64,000 nucleotides of DNA. Origin: Macrotis lagotis. Its lineage: Eukaryota > Chordata > Mammalia > Peramelemorphia > Peramelidae. The notes below the pieces were generated by a model. That model saw nothing but the letters and a program-made list of their open reading frames with translations. It had not been told where the DNA came from and made no database searches. Both the position numbers and the translations under genes were made by a program. Shown piece by piece: positions 11,548-23,589 of the stretch. The DNA lies in the NCBI RefSeq assembly GCF_037893015.1, contig NC_133660.1:163553728-163617727 (forward strand). Direction: 5' to 3'. How positions within the stretch are numbered: position 1 is the first letter of the stretch; each line of letters opens with the position of its first letter.

Positions 11548-11841
11548 GAGAGACTTCTTAACATTGAATTCAATCGGTCTAAGGTTCCTCCCAACTTTTA
11601 AGAGTCATAATTTGAACCCAGATCTTGTGATTCCAAATTCCAAACTTTCCACTACATTTTGTTCTCTCAATTCCTCACTCCCACCTCCTCCCACCCAACT
11701 TTGGATATCATAAAAACAGGCAGAGCAGAACAGTGGCAATAAGTGGGACAGATTATTTACCTCCATCCTTTATTTATTCACACAGAAAGACATCACTTCG
11801 TTGATACAACAGTTAGTCTCTGGAGAATACCTTTCCTTTTT

Positions 11842-11992
11842 AAAAATTTTTTTTATTTATAGCAATGGTGTTAAGTGACTTTTCCAAGGTCACACAGTCA
11901 GGCAATTATTAAGTATCTGAAGCTGGATTTGAACTCAGGTCCTCCTAACTCCAGGGTTGGTGCTCTATTCATTGTGTCACCTTGCTGCCCCC
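11842..11992 (-). mobile_element. WSINE1-like SINE
   Basis: Reverse copy ending TGTGTCACCTTGCTGCCCC, moderately diverged. Confidence 0.85.
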
Positions 11993-12174
11993 TCAATACC
12001 TTTTCCGTCCATCTCTTTCTCTATAATTATACCACTCTAATTCATCTGTACATCATCTCTTGCCTAAACTATTATAATAGTCTTATAATTTGCTTCTATG
12101 AATCCAGTACTTACATATTGAATCCATCCTCAAAATAACTGGCAAATTAAAACTGATTCATATTTATAATAACA

Positions 12175-12455
12175 AGCTGTTGATGATGTTTGACCTTCAC
12201 TCTTGAAGAAGACCATGACATCAGAGAAGTGAAGCTATGACAAGCATGTGGATTGGAAATGAGTGAGGGAAGATTGTGCTATGGCACCAGTGTGACTTTC
12301 TCCTCTAGAGTTACCTGGAGATATGAATCAGGGCAATCAGGGTTAAGTGACTGGCCCAAGGTCACACAGCTAGTTAGTGTCAAGTAACTGAGACCAAAAT
12401 CAAACTCCTATCCTTCTGTCAAGGCCAGTGCTCTGTCCACTGCACCACGCAGTCC
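12175..12455 (-). mobile_element. Mar1-like SINE (tRNA head, RTE-type tail)
   Basis: In reverse: RTE-like tail TTTGACCTTCACTCTTGAAG then AAGACCATGACATCAG, followed by GGTTAAGTGACTGGCCCAAG and the head ending at GCACCACGCAGTCC. Confidence 0.75.
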
Positions 12456-12479
12456 ATTATAAACAAGAATCATCCCCTA

Positions 12480-13330
12480 ATAGATACATGGTCAAAGGAT
12501 ATGAACAGGCAACTTTCAAAGCAAGAAATACTATCAATCTATTGACCTTACAAACAAAATGATACAAGTCATAGATAAATACAGAAATACAAATTAAAGC
12601 AACTTAAAGATTTTATCTCATAACCTTTAAATTGGAACAAGCACAAATGTTGGAGGGATTGCAAGAAAACAGGTACATTAATCTATTACTGTTGCGGTTA
12701 TGAATTGGTCCAGACATTCTGGAAAACAATTTGGAACAATATTCCAAAAGTTACTAAAACTTTGTATACCTTTCAACCCAGTGAAAACATTACCAAGCAT
12801 ATACTCCCAAAGAAATTAAAGAAAAAAGAAAAAGAACTCATATGCACAAAGATATTTAGTTTTTAAATGTGATCATAGTTTTTAAGTCATGGAATTTAAA
12901 TATATTAGAATATTATTAGATCATAAAAATTAAAAAAGAAGAAGTCACAGAGAAATTTTGGAAGGTTTATATGAACTGATGCAGAGTAAAGTGAACAGAA
13001 CCAGAACAACATGCAATAACATTGTGAAGACAAACCATTTTAAAAGTCTTAAGAACTCTGACACATGCATGTGTCATGCACAATTCCATGGACCATGATT
13101 CCAAAAGAGCAGTGATGAAGCATGTTACCTACCTCTTGACAGAAAGGCTATGAATGCAAGACGCAGAACAAGACATACCTTTTTGGATATGGCCAATGTA
13201 GGAATTTGCTTTGACTGACTATGAATAATTTGTTACAAGGGTTGTTTTATTTGGGAGTGCAAAAGGGAGAGGAAGAAGGTAAAGCCGGTAACCCTCCCCC
13301 CAAAAAATATGAGAACAGAAGAAAGGCCAA
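12480..13330 (+). mobile_element. Old L1 ORF2-end and 3'UTR fragment
   Basis: ACATGGTCAAAGGATATGAA begins the familiar L1 ORF2 C-terminal region. Later GGAACAATATTCCAAAAG, GCAGAGTAAAGTGAACAGAACC and a G/A-rich 3'UTR follow. Many indels. Confidence 0.75.
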
Positions 13331-13579
13331 AAGCTATCCCAGATCATAGGTCAGCTTTGACAACACATGTTAAATTTATTACAAATTTTAAAAGAAGACA
13401 AGTTTTACATAATAATCAGTTTCATGTATAATCAGTTCCTGTTCCACAATTCACAGAAATTCTTATTTTATTGCATGTTTGTTCAGAATTTCTTTGCTGG
13501 TTGTTTATTGTATGTGAAGTTCAGATTTTTTTAATAAAAAAAGAGCATGTCCCTTTTCTTCTAAGAAGCTTCAGATTAA

Positions 13580-13735
13580 TGGACATCTAGGTAGCACAGT
13601 GGATAAAGCACCAGCACTGGAGTCAGGAGGACCTGAGTTCAAATCCCGTCTCAGACACTTAATAATTAACTAGCTGTGTGACCTTGGGCAAGTCACATAA
13701 CCCCATTTGCTTTGCAAAAATCCAAAAAAAAAACC
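13580..13735 (+). mobile_element. WSINE1-like SINE
   Basis: Complete copy, ACATCTAGGTAGCACAGTGG to TTTGCTTTGCAAAAATCC. Confidence 0.9.
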
Positions 13736-13744
13736 CCAAAACAA

Positions 13745-14150
13745 AAGACATTTCAGTTTTTCTTCACTGACCTTAGGATAAAATACAGACTCTTCTGTTT
13801 GGCATTTAAAGCCATTCAAAATCTAACTCCAAGCTGTCCTTCCATGCTGATTACACATTATTCTTCACCATTCAACCAAACTGGCTTATTTGATTTTATT
13901 CCTACAGAACATTCTGTCTCCTACTTCTATATCTTTGGAAGTGCCTGTTCCCCATATCTGAAATAGCCTCTCTTCTCACTTTTAATGCTTGGCTCTGATC
14001 AAGGTTACTTCATTCAAAGAGACTCTTGGACTTCCTCCCATTGTTATCCTCTATCACTCCTCAAATTTTTTGGACATGAACTATGAAGACAGGTGTTTTG
14101 CTTGACTGCGCACATTTATTTAAATGGTTTTGTTTTTCTTTTTTTCCAAT
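13745..14150 (+). mobile_element. LINE2-like 3' region, diverged
   Basis: GATAAAATACAGACTCTTCT, TTTAAAGCCATTCAAAATCT and CCCATATCTGAAATAGCCTC follow the LINE2/L3 3' pattern. Confidence 0.55.
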
Positions 14151-14276
14151 GATTGGAAGAGGAGATGAGAAGAAAAGAAGATAATTTTTATAATTGAAAA
14201 AAATTAAATTGATTAAACTTCTTTACAAAATGCTTTACACCTTAAGACGGACAGTTGCTATTAAAGAAGAGTTTGG

Positions 14277-14805
14277 CTGTGGTATATGTATATCATGGAA
14301 CACTATTGTTCTATTAGAAGCCAGGAGGGATGGGAATTCAGGGAAGCCTGGAGGGATTTGCATGAAGTGATGCTGAGTGAGATGAGCAGAACCAGAAAAA
14401 CACTGTACACCCTAACAGCAACATGGGGGTGATGATCAACCTTGATGGACTTGCTCATTCCATCAGTGCAACAACCAGGGACAATTTGGGGCTGTCTGCA
14501 ATGGAGAATACCATCTGTATCCAGAGAAAGAATTGTGGAGTTTGAACAAAGACCAAGGACTATTACCTTTAATTTAGAAAAAAAAAAAACCTGATATCTT
14601 ATTGACTAATCTTTCTATCTCTTATACTTTATGTTTCTTCCTTAAAGATATGATTTCTCTCTTGTCACATTCAATTTGGATCAATGTATACCATGAAAAC
14701 ACTGTAAAGACTGACAAATTACCTTCTGTGGGGAGTGGGGGGAGGGAAGCAAGATTGGGGGGAAATTGTAAAACTCAAACTAAATAAAATCTTTAAAATA
14801 AAAAA
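14277..14805 (+). mobile_element. 5'-truncated L1 3' end with 15-bp target duplication
   Basis: Begins CTGTGGTATATGTATATCATG in the ORF2 C-terminus and ends AAATAAAATCTTT plus an A-rich tail. TAAAGAAGAGTTTGG is repeated perfectly at 14262-14276 and 14806-14820. Same L1 family as the 35.4-kb copy, and probably fairly young because the duplication is perfect. Confidence 0.95.
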
Positions 14806-14887
14806 TAAAGAAGAGTTTGGAAGTTAGAGTAAAGATCAGAATATCTTAAAGTATGGCACAAGAAAGGACCTTAAAAATAATTTAATT

Positions 14888-15035
14888 CATGTCAGTTAGG
14901 TGGTTCAATGGATAGAGCACCAACTCAGGAGTCAGGAGGACTAGAGTTCAAATCTAGCCTCAGACCCTTAATAATGTTCTGTGTGACCTTGGACTAGTCT
15001 TTTACCCTATTACCTTACTGAAAAAAAATCTTTTT
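14888..15035 (+). mobile_element. WSINE1-like SINE, diverged
   Basis: From GTCAGTTAGGTGGTTCAATG to TATTACCTTACTG and an A-run, with a small deletion in the middle. Confidence 0.8.
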
Positions 15036-15049
15036 AATTCAACCTCTTC

Positions 15050-15180
15050 AGTTTGTAAATAGAGAAACTGAGGTGAAACTAAGTTGGGGAGTAACTTGCC
15101 TAAAAATACTATTGTGGTAGAGTCAAAATTCAAACTCAGGCCTCCTAACTCCAAATTCAATGATTTGACCACAGAATGGC
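15050..15180 (-). mobile_element. MIR-type SINE fragment
   Basis: AAATAGAGAAACTGAGGTG, AGTAACTTGCCTAAAAAT and TTCAAACTCAGGCCTCC in reverse orientation. Confidence 0.65.
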
Positions 15181-15184
15181 TCTA

Positions 15185-17635
15185 GAAAACTTAGTAAGAA
15201 AATAGGGCTGGCTTCCCTAGTTTCTTGTTAATAAGAATCATGATAAGTTTTTGCATGACAGTTGGGTAACTCCTCTTGAATTTTTTCTTTCTTTCTAATC
15301 TATTAATCATGTGTCACCAGAGAACTACATTCTCATTCATTTGACATTAAACCAACAGTACCTTCCAAAAAGAAAAAGGGTGGAACTAAAAAGGAGAGAA
15401 GAAAGGAGACTAGGTTGATCCCTAAAGAGGCAAAACAGGGTAGCAAAAATTTTAGCATGTCTTAGTCAATCAATGAAAATGTGTCAGTAAGCCATCTTTA
15501 ACTGGCAACAATACAAGAGATAGATAATTTAAGTAGCTTCCCTTAGGGAGGCTATTAACAATTTAGCATCTTGACATCATGAGGGAATGTTAATTCTACT
15601 TACTGGAAAGAAACACAGAAATAGCAGTGGTTATGATTAAGCTCTTGTCACTATAATTGGATCCTTGTGTGAAGTTTCTAGCACTGCAGATGGGGTGGGT
15701 TGAAATGCAGGTGTCAGCAGCTAGCTGGGTAGGGCACCTAAATCTACACTTGAGCTCCCTCAATGATACCACCTTGCCAAGTTGAGCTTTGTAATGGCAC
15801 TTTCACAAAAGCTTCAAGCTATTCTCCAGTTCAGGTTCAACTCATTTAGTCTTCTGTGAAAGGGGTACTAACACAGCAGCTAGCACCAGAGTCTCTCAGA
15901 GTGATTCTATCTTTTTAACTGACTTTGCTTTTTTCTTAGCTGAAAATCCCCCTTGGTCTGCTTTATATATGGGTTAGGATAAGCAAATCCCTCTCAATGC
16001 CCATCTTGCTCCCAGAAGCTATCACCAGTGTCATGCAGAGTATATTGACTTTTATTTTACTGTACTAGAAAGTTACAGTAGAACTGGAAACCTTTTTCTA
16101 GATTTTCTACAGTCATATACGAATCTCTGCCCCCTTTCTCTCATTCATCCCTTTAAGAAAAATCCCTTACACTCTGCTATTTACTAACCCAAGCTGATTT
16201 TCTTATTCTGATCATTACCAAAGGATCATTAAAGATGGAAAAAATAGAGTGACCTGGGTCCTGTTTTAGGGAAATCATGACTAATATCTGGGCATCAGCA
16301 GGGGCCCTCCTGGTATCTGGGCATCAACAGAGGTCCTGGGTACTGATTATACTCATGCAAATGTCTTAGTTGCCCTTTTTTCCCTAGCACTTGGTGTCCA
16401 TTGTTCCTACCCTTCCACAATTTCTTATGCTAAGGGTATTAATCTAGCAACAGTGCTCAATTCCTAACTTCCAGATACCATTCAGATTTCCAATTGTGCC
16501 TCAAAGCTTCCCTTAATATTCTCATTAAATTCAGATTTTAACATCTGTGAAAATGTGAGGATGGAGATGGGGAAAGGAAGCACACAATATAGGGGAAGCT
16601 GGAAAGAAGGGGTGAACCTAGTCCAGCTTATTTATATTTCTATCTTTGAAAGCCACATCTATTTTGGAACTTAGAATAACTAGGAATATTAGAAGATCTC
16701 AAGAAACAGCAAAGAAGATTAAAAGCTCAGAGGGATTGATGCAAAGAAAATCATTTCACCAAATCCAAATAAATACGTCGATCTTGTAGAGGAGAAACTG
16801 ACTGGTTACATAACAAGGTTCTATATGTAGAAAAGTAAACCAAAGGGATGGAGAAAGATTCATTATCCAGTCACAGAGAGGGATTATTTATGGGTATTAC
16901 AGTGCAGCCAAGAGCAGAGAGAATTCTAGGAGAAAAATGTCTCCAAGTTTCTGTTGCTCTTTAGCATCCCCTTGTGGTTTAGGAGGCAGTCTGCCTTGTC
17001 AAGGCTAGCCTTGCTCTTAAAATTTTTCACAGACAACTTGGAAATTTGAAAATTTGAACTGCCTAGCAAACAGGCTAAAAACAATAGAGTCTCCAGCAAG
17101 AAACTAGGATCTTGTGCCATGGTTTAGGGACTGAGGGAAGACATACTAACCAAAGAGCCTGCAAGGAACAGGGAATTAATTTGCCACATGATAGTGAAGC
17201 ACCGTTTTTTGGGGGGAAAACAAGCTGGGTCCTGTCTGTTGGTCTCAATCAATAAATCAGGTAGAAGGAGTTATTCGAGCAAAACCAGTTATTCAGGGTA
17301 CAAGGTAACCAATAAGATAGTTTATTGGTGTTCTTTCAGGATATTTGGTCATCTCTAGCCATGTTTGCTATACAAATGTGAGCAATCTGTTGTAAGCACA
17401 CAGCCCTCAAAGTCCATTATTACATTTTATTATTATACTCATTGGTAATATGACTTAAATTGTAATCATAAATAAATATTGAATTCCATATATGACCCTT
17501 GAAAAGGTTTTGTTGGGTTCTGTAGTTCAGAAAAGCAAAAGGTTGGACATCCATGAGAGTACATTAAGTAAAATCTCCCCCAACTGAGAATTCCCCTACC
17601 AATTCCCTCCTGGGGAATACCTTGAGTATTGATAG
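15185..17635. other. No gene; long unique stretch
   Basis: Almost free of recognisable repeats apart from the small tandem duplication at 16284. Repeat-poor stretches near developmental genes often hold regulatory DNA, but nothing specific can be named. Confidence 0.5.
16284..16345. repeat. Imperfect ~30-bp tandem duplication
   Basis: TATCTGGGCATCAGCAGGGG and TATCTGGGCATCAACAGAGG follow each other about 29 bp apart, each continuing into TCCTGG. Confidence 0.85.
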
Positions 17636-17639
17636 TTCA

Positions 17640-17835
17640 GCATTAGCATTATCTTGCTCATTTCAGATATCTGCTGCATTCTTGAATATTTCCACCTCAC
17701 CATTTATTCCCTCTTCCCCTTTAACTCCCCTTCAATTCCCTTTTATATATTGCCTTTTTCTATTAGAATGTATGCTTCTTGAGGGCAGAGACTATTTTTA
17801 CTTCTTTATATTTATATCCTTCAGTGAAGGAGATT
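17640..17835 (+). mobile_element. LINE2/L3-like 3' end
   Basis: TAGAATGTATGCTTCTTGAGG then GCAGAGACTATTTTT matches the conserved 3' end of these old LINEs. Confidence 0.6.
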
Positions 17836-18905
17836 CACAGCAAACACAGTGTCAAAAAAATCTAAATTTATAAAAACAATCAATTAGACAGAAAGTACCT
17901 TAAAATACTTTATAGAAAAGTGTTGCAGATAACTTAAAATGTTAAAATTGGATTTTCTGTAGTTCTGTTTATGCACAATTTTTAGATCCCTATCTGCAAT
18001 GTAGAATGAAGCCCATTTATATTTCAGACATCCTGAGTTCATGTGTCCAGATGACCTCCACAAGGCTGCCTGAACCCTTTCCCCCTTTTGGTCTATATGC
18101 AAACAATGAAGCTAGAAGGATAAATATTTTTTTCCTTTCAAAGCTATCACTGAGAATGAGTTGAAAATGAAGATTTTCAGGTCCAGGAAATAATTTATTA
18201 GACTCATGAAGAGACCTAGACAATCATAAATAAGGAATATCTTTGCCAAAGTATTTCTTTCCTGTCCGTAAAGCCCAGTTGCTACCTCATAAATGTAGTG
18301 GGTATACCTAAGCTTGCCCCAGGTGGGGTCTGTCATGTCTCTTTGATAGATATGAATTCATCTCTCCCTAATTTTTCATTCTCCATCTCCACCTGCATGA
18401 GGCATTTGATTTTGTACTGATTCAAATTCACAGTTAGTTCATAGTATGGCACACTTGCTCTTGGCTTTTAAATAGAGAGTATATTCAAATTAGAGAAAGA
18501 GGGGAGAGAGAATCAGAAAAGAAGGAACTTCTTTTGTTACCTTTAGAGAGCAATCTGCACACAAACAGGGTCCTATAGGGAACATGTATATAAAGGAAAT
18601 ACATGAAGATAGAAACAGAGACTGCTGGAAAGATTAGATTCTGAATGTCTAGAAGGATCATTGCAGCAAAGACCCAAGAAGTGGAGGGCTAACTTAACCT
18701 TTCCCTTTACTGGTCTTGGGAGTCACATGGATTGTAGAATATTTGATACCCTTATAACCCTAAGTTTTTTCTCCTTAGAGAAGGGACTTTATCCAAGGTA
18801 GCACTGCATATCTGGAGGACTCTGTAGGTTCAACAAACTTAATTTGACAGATATTTAGTAGCATCTTACATCTACTAGTTAAGATCTCTGGAAATTTTGG
18901 TCAGC

Positions 18906-18995
18906 TCCAGATATGTTGCCCTTAACAAAGAAAACCTCACTCAGATTACTTCCAGATATGTTGCCCTTAACAAAGAAAACCTCACTCAGATTACT
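18906..18995. repeat. Perfect 45-bp tandem duplication
   Basis: The unit starting TCCAGATATGTTGCCC and ending CTCAGATTACT occurs at 18906-18950 and again at 18951-18995 without a difference. Confidence 0.97.
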
Positions 18996-20559
18996 TCTAG
19001 ACATCTGAAAGACTGGGAATCAGTCCCTGGGAAACAAGGTTCAACAGAAGGGTAAAGTTTTCTTGATAGTCTCAGTTATGATGCTTTTTGCATCATTCGT
19101 TGGCTATGATGTACTTCTCTGCTCCCTACTTTGTTAGCTTGGCACCTGCAAAAGGAACTGAGGACACCTAGAGGAAAGAGCTAAAAATGCACTAAATTCT
19201 GATGTTGCTAGGGAAGATCCTGAGTAAGAGCAGGGAGCATCCAGTTATTACTGAAAACCTTCAAGATGGAACCAAGTGTCTGTGGACTCAGCTCAAATCA
19301 CTTTTCTGGGGTGATCTGGGTTATATATTACAAACAAATTTCCCATCAGACTCATTACTATTTTCCCAAATACAACAGTTCTGCCACAAAAGTGAGGTAA
19401 ACTATGGTTTGAAAAGGAAAAAAAGAAACGGAAAATGAATGGCCTTTTTAATCAGGGGAATGAAGTCATTCTTTTAAGAGGCAAAGAGTTTCAGAAGAAA
19501 ATAATTTCAAGACAACTGTGAGATACTGAAACAAAACTGTCATACAGATAGTGTGGAAGATGTGGGATAGCCTCCACCAACATTGATTGCAAACTGTCTA
19601 GGATTAAGTGCTAGGGAGCATAGGGAGTTTAAAATGACTTGTCTAGCTACTAAATTTGTTATAAAATTTGAACCCAGTTTTCCCTGTTCCCCCATCCAAC
19701 ATTCCAATCATTATTCCTGAGAGCTCCTAAGTATGCATACACACATTTGTAAAAATATATACCTATATTCATAATACATAACTACATGTTAAATAATATA
19801 AGAACAAAAAGACACCCTATTTTTAAAGATCTTATTTATTTCTCTTTTCTTCTCTTCCTTCCTTTCTACTATATCACATCAGTTGTGTCCAACTCAAAGA
19901 GAATCAAATTTCTTTGAGTTACATTTCAATTTAGGAAACCACAAATTAGGATAATTTATATTGTAATATATTTTTCTTTATTTTGTTAACCATATTCCAA
20001 TTACACTTGAAATAGGGTACTGCACTAAGAATTGAGTTTGACATCTTTGTACCTATAGTCTTTCCATTCAAATGAGGCAAATTGTGTACAGCCTTCTATA
20101 TATTATTATTGTTGTTGTTGTTTCAGAAGGATAAACATTGGGATTACTTACTGAAAATCAGTTGATAGTTAAATTTGGCTATATCAATTTAGTAACAACG
20201 GTTGTGAACTTGATTAGTTTGGAACTCTTTCATTGGAGTAGAGATTGTCATTACAGTGATGTTTGCAGCTATGAAGTGTTTCTAGTTTGGTAAATATACA
20301 TTATCCATCCTGGCAGAGAAGAAAATAAATTAAGTTCTTGTAAGTTGTAAGGCTTAAAGATGTGAGAAACTCCCCAGGTAGTAAATATTAGTAAATAAAT
20401 GGATCCAACTGACCTTTCAGTGAACAAACATTCAATATGCAAAGCAGTGTCTTAGGCAGTAGGGGATGCACAAAAAACAAACCCACCATTTAATACACAG
20501 AGACCGGCCTGAGACACAATAAATACCTTTATCAGCAGCTGCTAGCCCACTGCCACAGC

Positions 20560-20880
20560 TGCTCTCACTTGAATTGTATTATGCTTTTATTCTCTTCAAG
20601 CTCTCAGACTAGAAGTACTTGAGAGACAGATCAGCAGGAAATAATACTGGTGATGTTGCAAATGACATTCTCCCCTTTGACTTAACATTGAGACCATCCC
20701 ACTTTCACTGGACATGGGAGTTGGCCAGAAAGCAAATATATAACCTCAGAAGGCAAATGATGACAGCCTCACCATCACTTTGAATTTCATTAGCCTCACT
20801 GCAGTCAGCTTTTATCTTTCATAACAGATATATTATCTGAGCATTGTAGTAATTAGAAGTCTATGTGCTTAGTTTGCCAG
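20560..20880. promoter_or_regulatory. Candidate conserved non-coding element
   Basis: Unique, balanced composition, without repeats, with ATTGTATTATGC, TGTAGTAATTAG (homeodomain-like) and CTTTTATCTTTCATAACAG (GATA/T-rich). Tentative. Confidence 0.25.
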
Positions 20881-20939
20881 AAAAAGGGATTTGATCCTGG
20901 AGTCTTGGCATATTCCTCTTTGGAAAATTATATCTTGTA

Positions 20940-21265
20940 CAACCTATGTCAAATTATTTACTATCTTGAGGTTAGGGGAGGGGAGGGAAAGGAGGGAAAG
21001 GAGCAAACTATACAAAAATGAATGTTGAAAACTATTTTTACAAATAATTGGAATAATTAATTAATTAGCAAAATTGTGGCATTTAGACATAATGATATGT
21101 CATAGTATCATAAGAAATTATCTATTTGAGGGACTTGGCAAGATTTGTACAAACCGATATAAAGTAATCAGAACTAATGACTATACTGATATAAAAGAAG
21201 ACAACATTTAAAAATATTAGAATTCAGATCATTAAATGACTCATCTTGATTTAAGAAGACTGATG
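20940..21265 (+). mobile_element. Old L1 fragment
   Basis: GGGGAGGGGAGGGAAAGGAG then AATGTTGAAAACTATTTTTAC resembles an L1 3' end. TTGTGGCATTTAGACATAATG and later text resemble an ORF2 C-terminal piece of another copy. Strongly decayed. Confidence 0.5.
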
Positions 21266-21984
21266 ATGGAAAGTGACTTCCTCTTAATAATAATAATAAT
21301 AATAGATAAAGATAATGTATTAGATATTTTTGCTAAAGTCTTTCAAAACTTTCCAAAACAAAAATTATGCAACAAAGACATAGCAACCTCAGCTGACTTC
21401 ATGGTCTAAAATTCACAAAATCCAAAAACAAACACACAAACCTAGAAATTAGCACTCACTGACCCTGACCTCACTTGGCATCTCTCCCCCACCTCCCATA
21501 AGATCAGCAATAAGATCACATTGGTAAACCTAAGGACACAACACAGGCTTACATCAAAACCCACTCTCCCTGAATCACCTCTCCCTCTTTCCTTTGCTGT
21601 GCAGAGCTAGTTCCAGGCTTCAGATGTTTTTCTGAACTGCTGGTACAGGGAAAACAGGCTCAGAATTCTGGGTCCCAAGCCAGAGAATTGAGGAACAGAG
21701 GGAAGGAACAAGTCACAAGGATGAGACACTGTGCATGTAGAAGACCATGCAGCATTCTACCAAGCCTAAGGGAAAGAACATAGTATCCAGCTGTTCAGAT
21801 TACCCCAAATTCAAATGGGGTTTGGTGAATTGTAAATTGCCCAAAGTGGGTGGAAGCTGAAACCCTTTGGGAGCTAACCTCATGAAAAGCACAATCAAAT
21901 AGGTAGGAGTATGGAAGCAAGTGATAGGGAAAATAAGGAGGTAGGGAAGAAAGACTAGAGGAACCAAAGATTTCAGGAAGGCAA

Positions 21985-22880
21985 AAACTCAACATAAACA
22001 GATAAATCAACAGCAAAAGGAAATATCACCTCTAGCTCTGGTTAACAAGTTCAGATATCTATGAATATATAACTTCAAAATGAAGCAAAATGACCTAGCA
22101 TTTGATGATATGAAGAACCCCATAGAATTTGAGGAGAAAACAGGACCACAATGTGGTATTCCTTAGTGTTTTAAAAGAAAAATGAAAATTAGTAGAGCAC
22201 AATTTATATAATCCACATCAAAAATAATGAACATAATAGGAAAAACTTGAATCCTCAGTGTAAAGCCTCACCAAAGAATCAAAAAATGAGAACAACAAAT
22301 TGGGAATAGAACTATACAGAAATGAAGGACAACCTAGAAGAAGAGAAGCAAAAATCAATTACATTGGGACACCTAGGTGGTGCATGGATAGAATACTGGC
22401 CCTGGAGTTAAGAGGACCTGAGTTTAAATCCAACCTCAGACACTTACTAATTATCTGTGTGACCTTGGGCAAGTCACTTAACCCCATTGCCTTGCCAAAA
22501 AAAAATAACCTAAAAAAATCAATTACATTAAAAATATATATGTGCACTATGAAAGCAAAACATACTGAACTCAAAGATAGGATGCAAGAGATAACCTAAG
22601 TACAAATCATAGTTCTCTCAGAAGAATTTATCACAACAAAAAAAGTTTTAATACTAAAAGGAAATAATAGAAGAAAACTTAGCAGAACATCTGAATATAT
22701 ATGAAAAATTCCAAGTGAAAAAATCAATAGAGGAAGATGACCTCTGTGGTTTTAAAAAGTGAAAAATGTATAGGATAATGGGTAAGGAAGAGGGTATAGG
22801 GAAGTATGAAAATCAGGGGGAAAGGAGGAAATACTTATTATAAAAATGAGTTTAAGTGATGAATGCTGCTATGAATAAAG
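21985..22880 (+). mobile_element. Possible LINE ORF1-like remnant interrupted by a SINE
   Basis: A-rich, lysine/glutamate-coding DNA on the plus strand (for example ENLAEHLNIYEKFQ) before and after the SINE at 22366-22513, in style like L1 or HAL1 ORF1. No diagnostic domain was found, so the call is tentative. Confidence 0.3.
22366..22513 (+). mobile_element. WSINE1-like SINE with 16-bp target duplication
   Basis: Complete tRNA-headed SINE ending CTTGCCAAAAAAAAATAACC. AAAAATCAATTACATT is repeated perfectly at 22350-22365 and 22514-22529, so the insertion is relatively young. Confidence 0.95.
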
Positions 22881-23043
22881 AGAAATGGTGCCTTACCCTA
22901 GATAAAGCTTAGGGGTTGGTGTTTTAAAAATCTTTGTCTGGGAGGGGAGGGTAGTTGGAACCCCTGGAGACAACTTAGTGCCTGAATATTGAGAGAGTAT
23001 AGACATGGGGAGATTTCCAGGCAAATTTAAAAAAAAAAAAAGG

Positions 23044-23172
23044 CCGGGGGTGGCTAGGTGGAACAGTGGATAAAGCACCAGCCCTGGAGTCTCAGACACT
23101 TAACAATTACCTAGCTGTGTGGCCTTGGGCAAGCCACTTAACCCCATATGCCTTGCAAAAAACCTAAAAAAA
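23044..23172 (+). mobile_element. WSINE1-like SINE with internal deletion
   Basis: GGTGGCTAGGTGGAACAGTG to CCTTGCAAAAAACC. About 25 bases between CTGGAGTC and TCAGACACTT are missing. Confidence 0.88.
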
Positions 23173-23589
23173 TAAAAATTAAAAATTTTTTTTTAAAAAA
23201 GGCCATTAGGGGCCTGGTCTGGGAGGGGCAGTGTTTTCTTTGACATCTACAATAATTGACATTGTTCTGGAAGTAAAGTACAATGAAAAGGGGGAATTCA
23301 TGGGACAAGTCATACAACTCAGTGGCAGAAAGCACCTTTAGGAGCAGAGCCTAGATGAAAAGTTTTGATTTCATGAAGAATACAGAGAAAAGAGACAGAA
23401 CAAATAATCACTGCATTCATGAATCAGAGAATGAAGGTCTAGAGCAGAAATTTAAAATGGGTCTGGAAATACAGATTGAATCATGCTTTTTTTAACTTTA
23501 TTTTTCTTGAAGTTTTTCATTTTGGGGGGGAAGGTTATTTGACTTTTACAACATGACTATTGGAGAAATATTTTTCATGATTATATATT

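Larger units (their letters stand above)
17840..20935. other. No gene; long unique stretch
   Basis: Holds the 45-bp tandem duplication at 18906 and otherwise unique DNA. The part 20560-20880 has the look of conserved non-coding DNA. Confidence 0.5.

Noticed and set aside
17160-17620. Possible solitary LTR
   Set aside because: No convincing paired ends, flanking duplication or polyadenylation layout. I found no endogenous retrovirus in the window.
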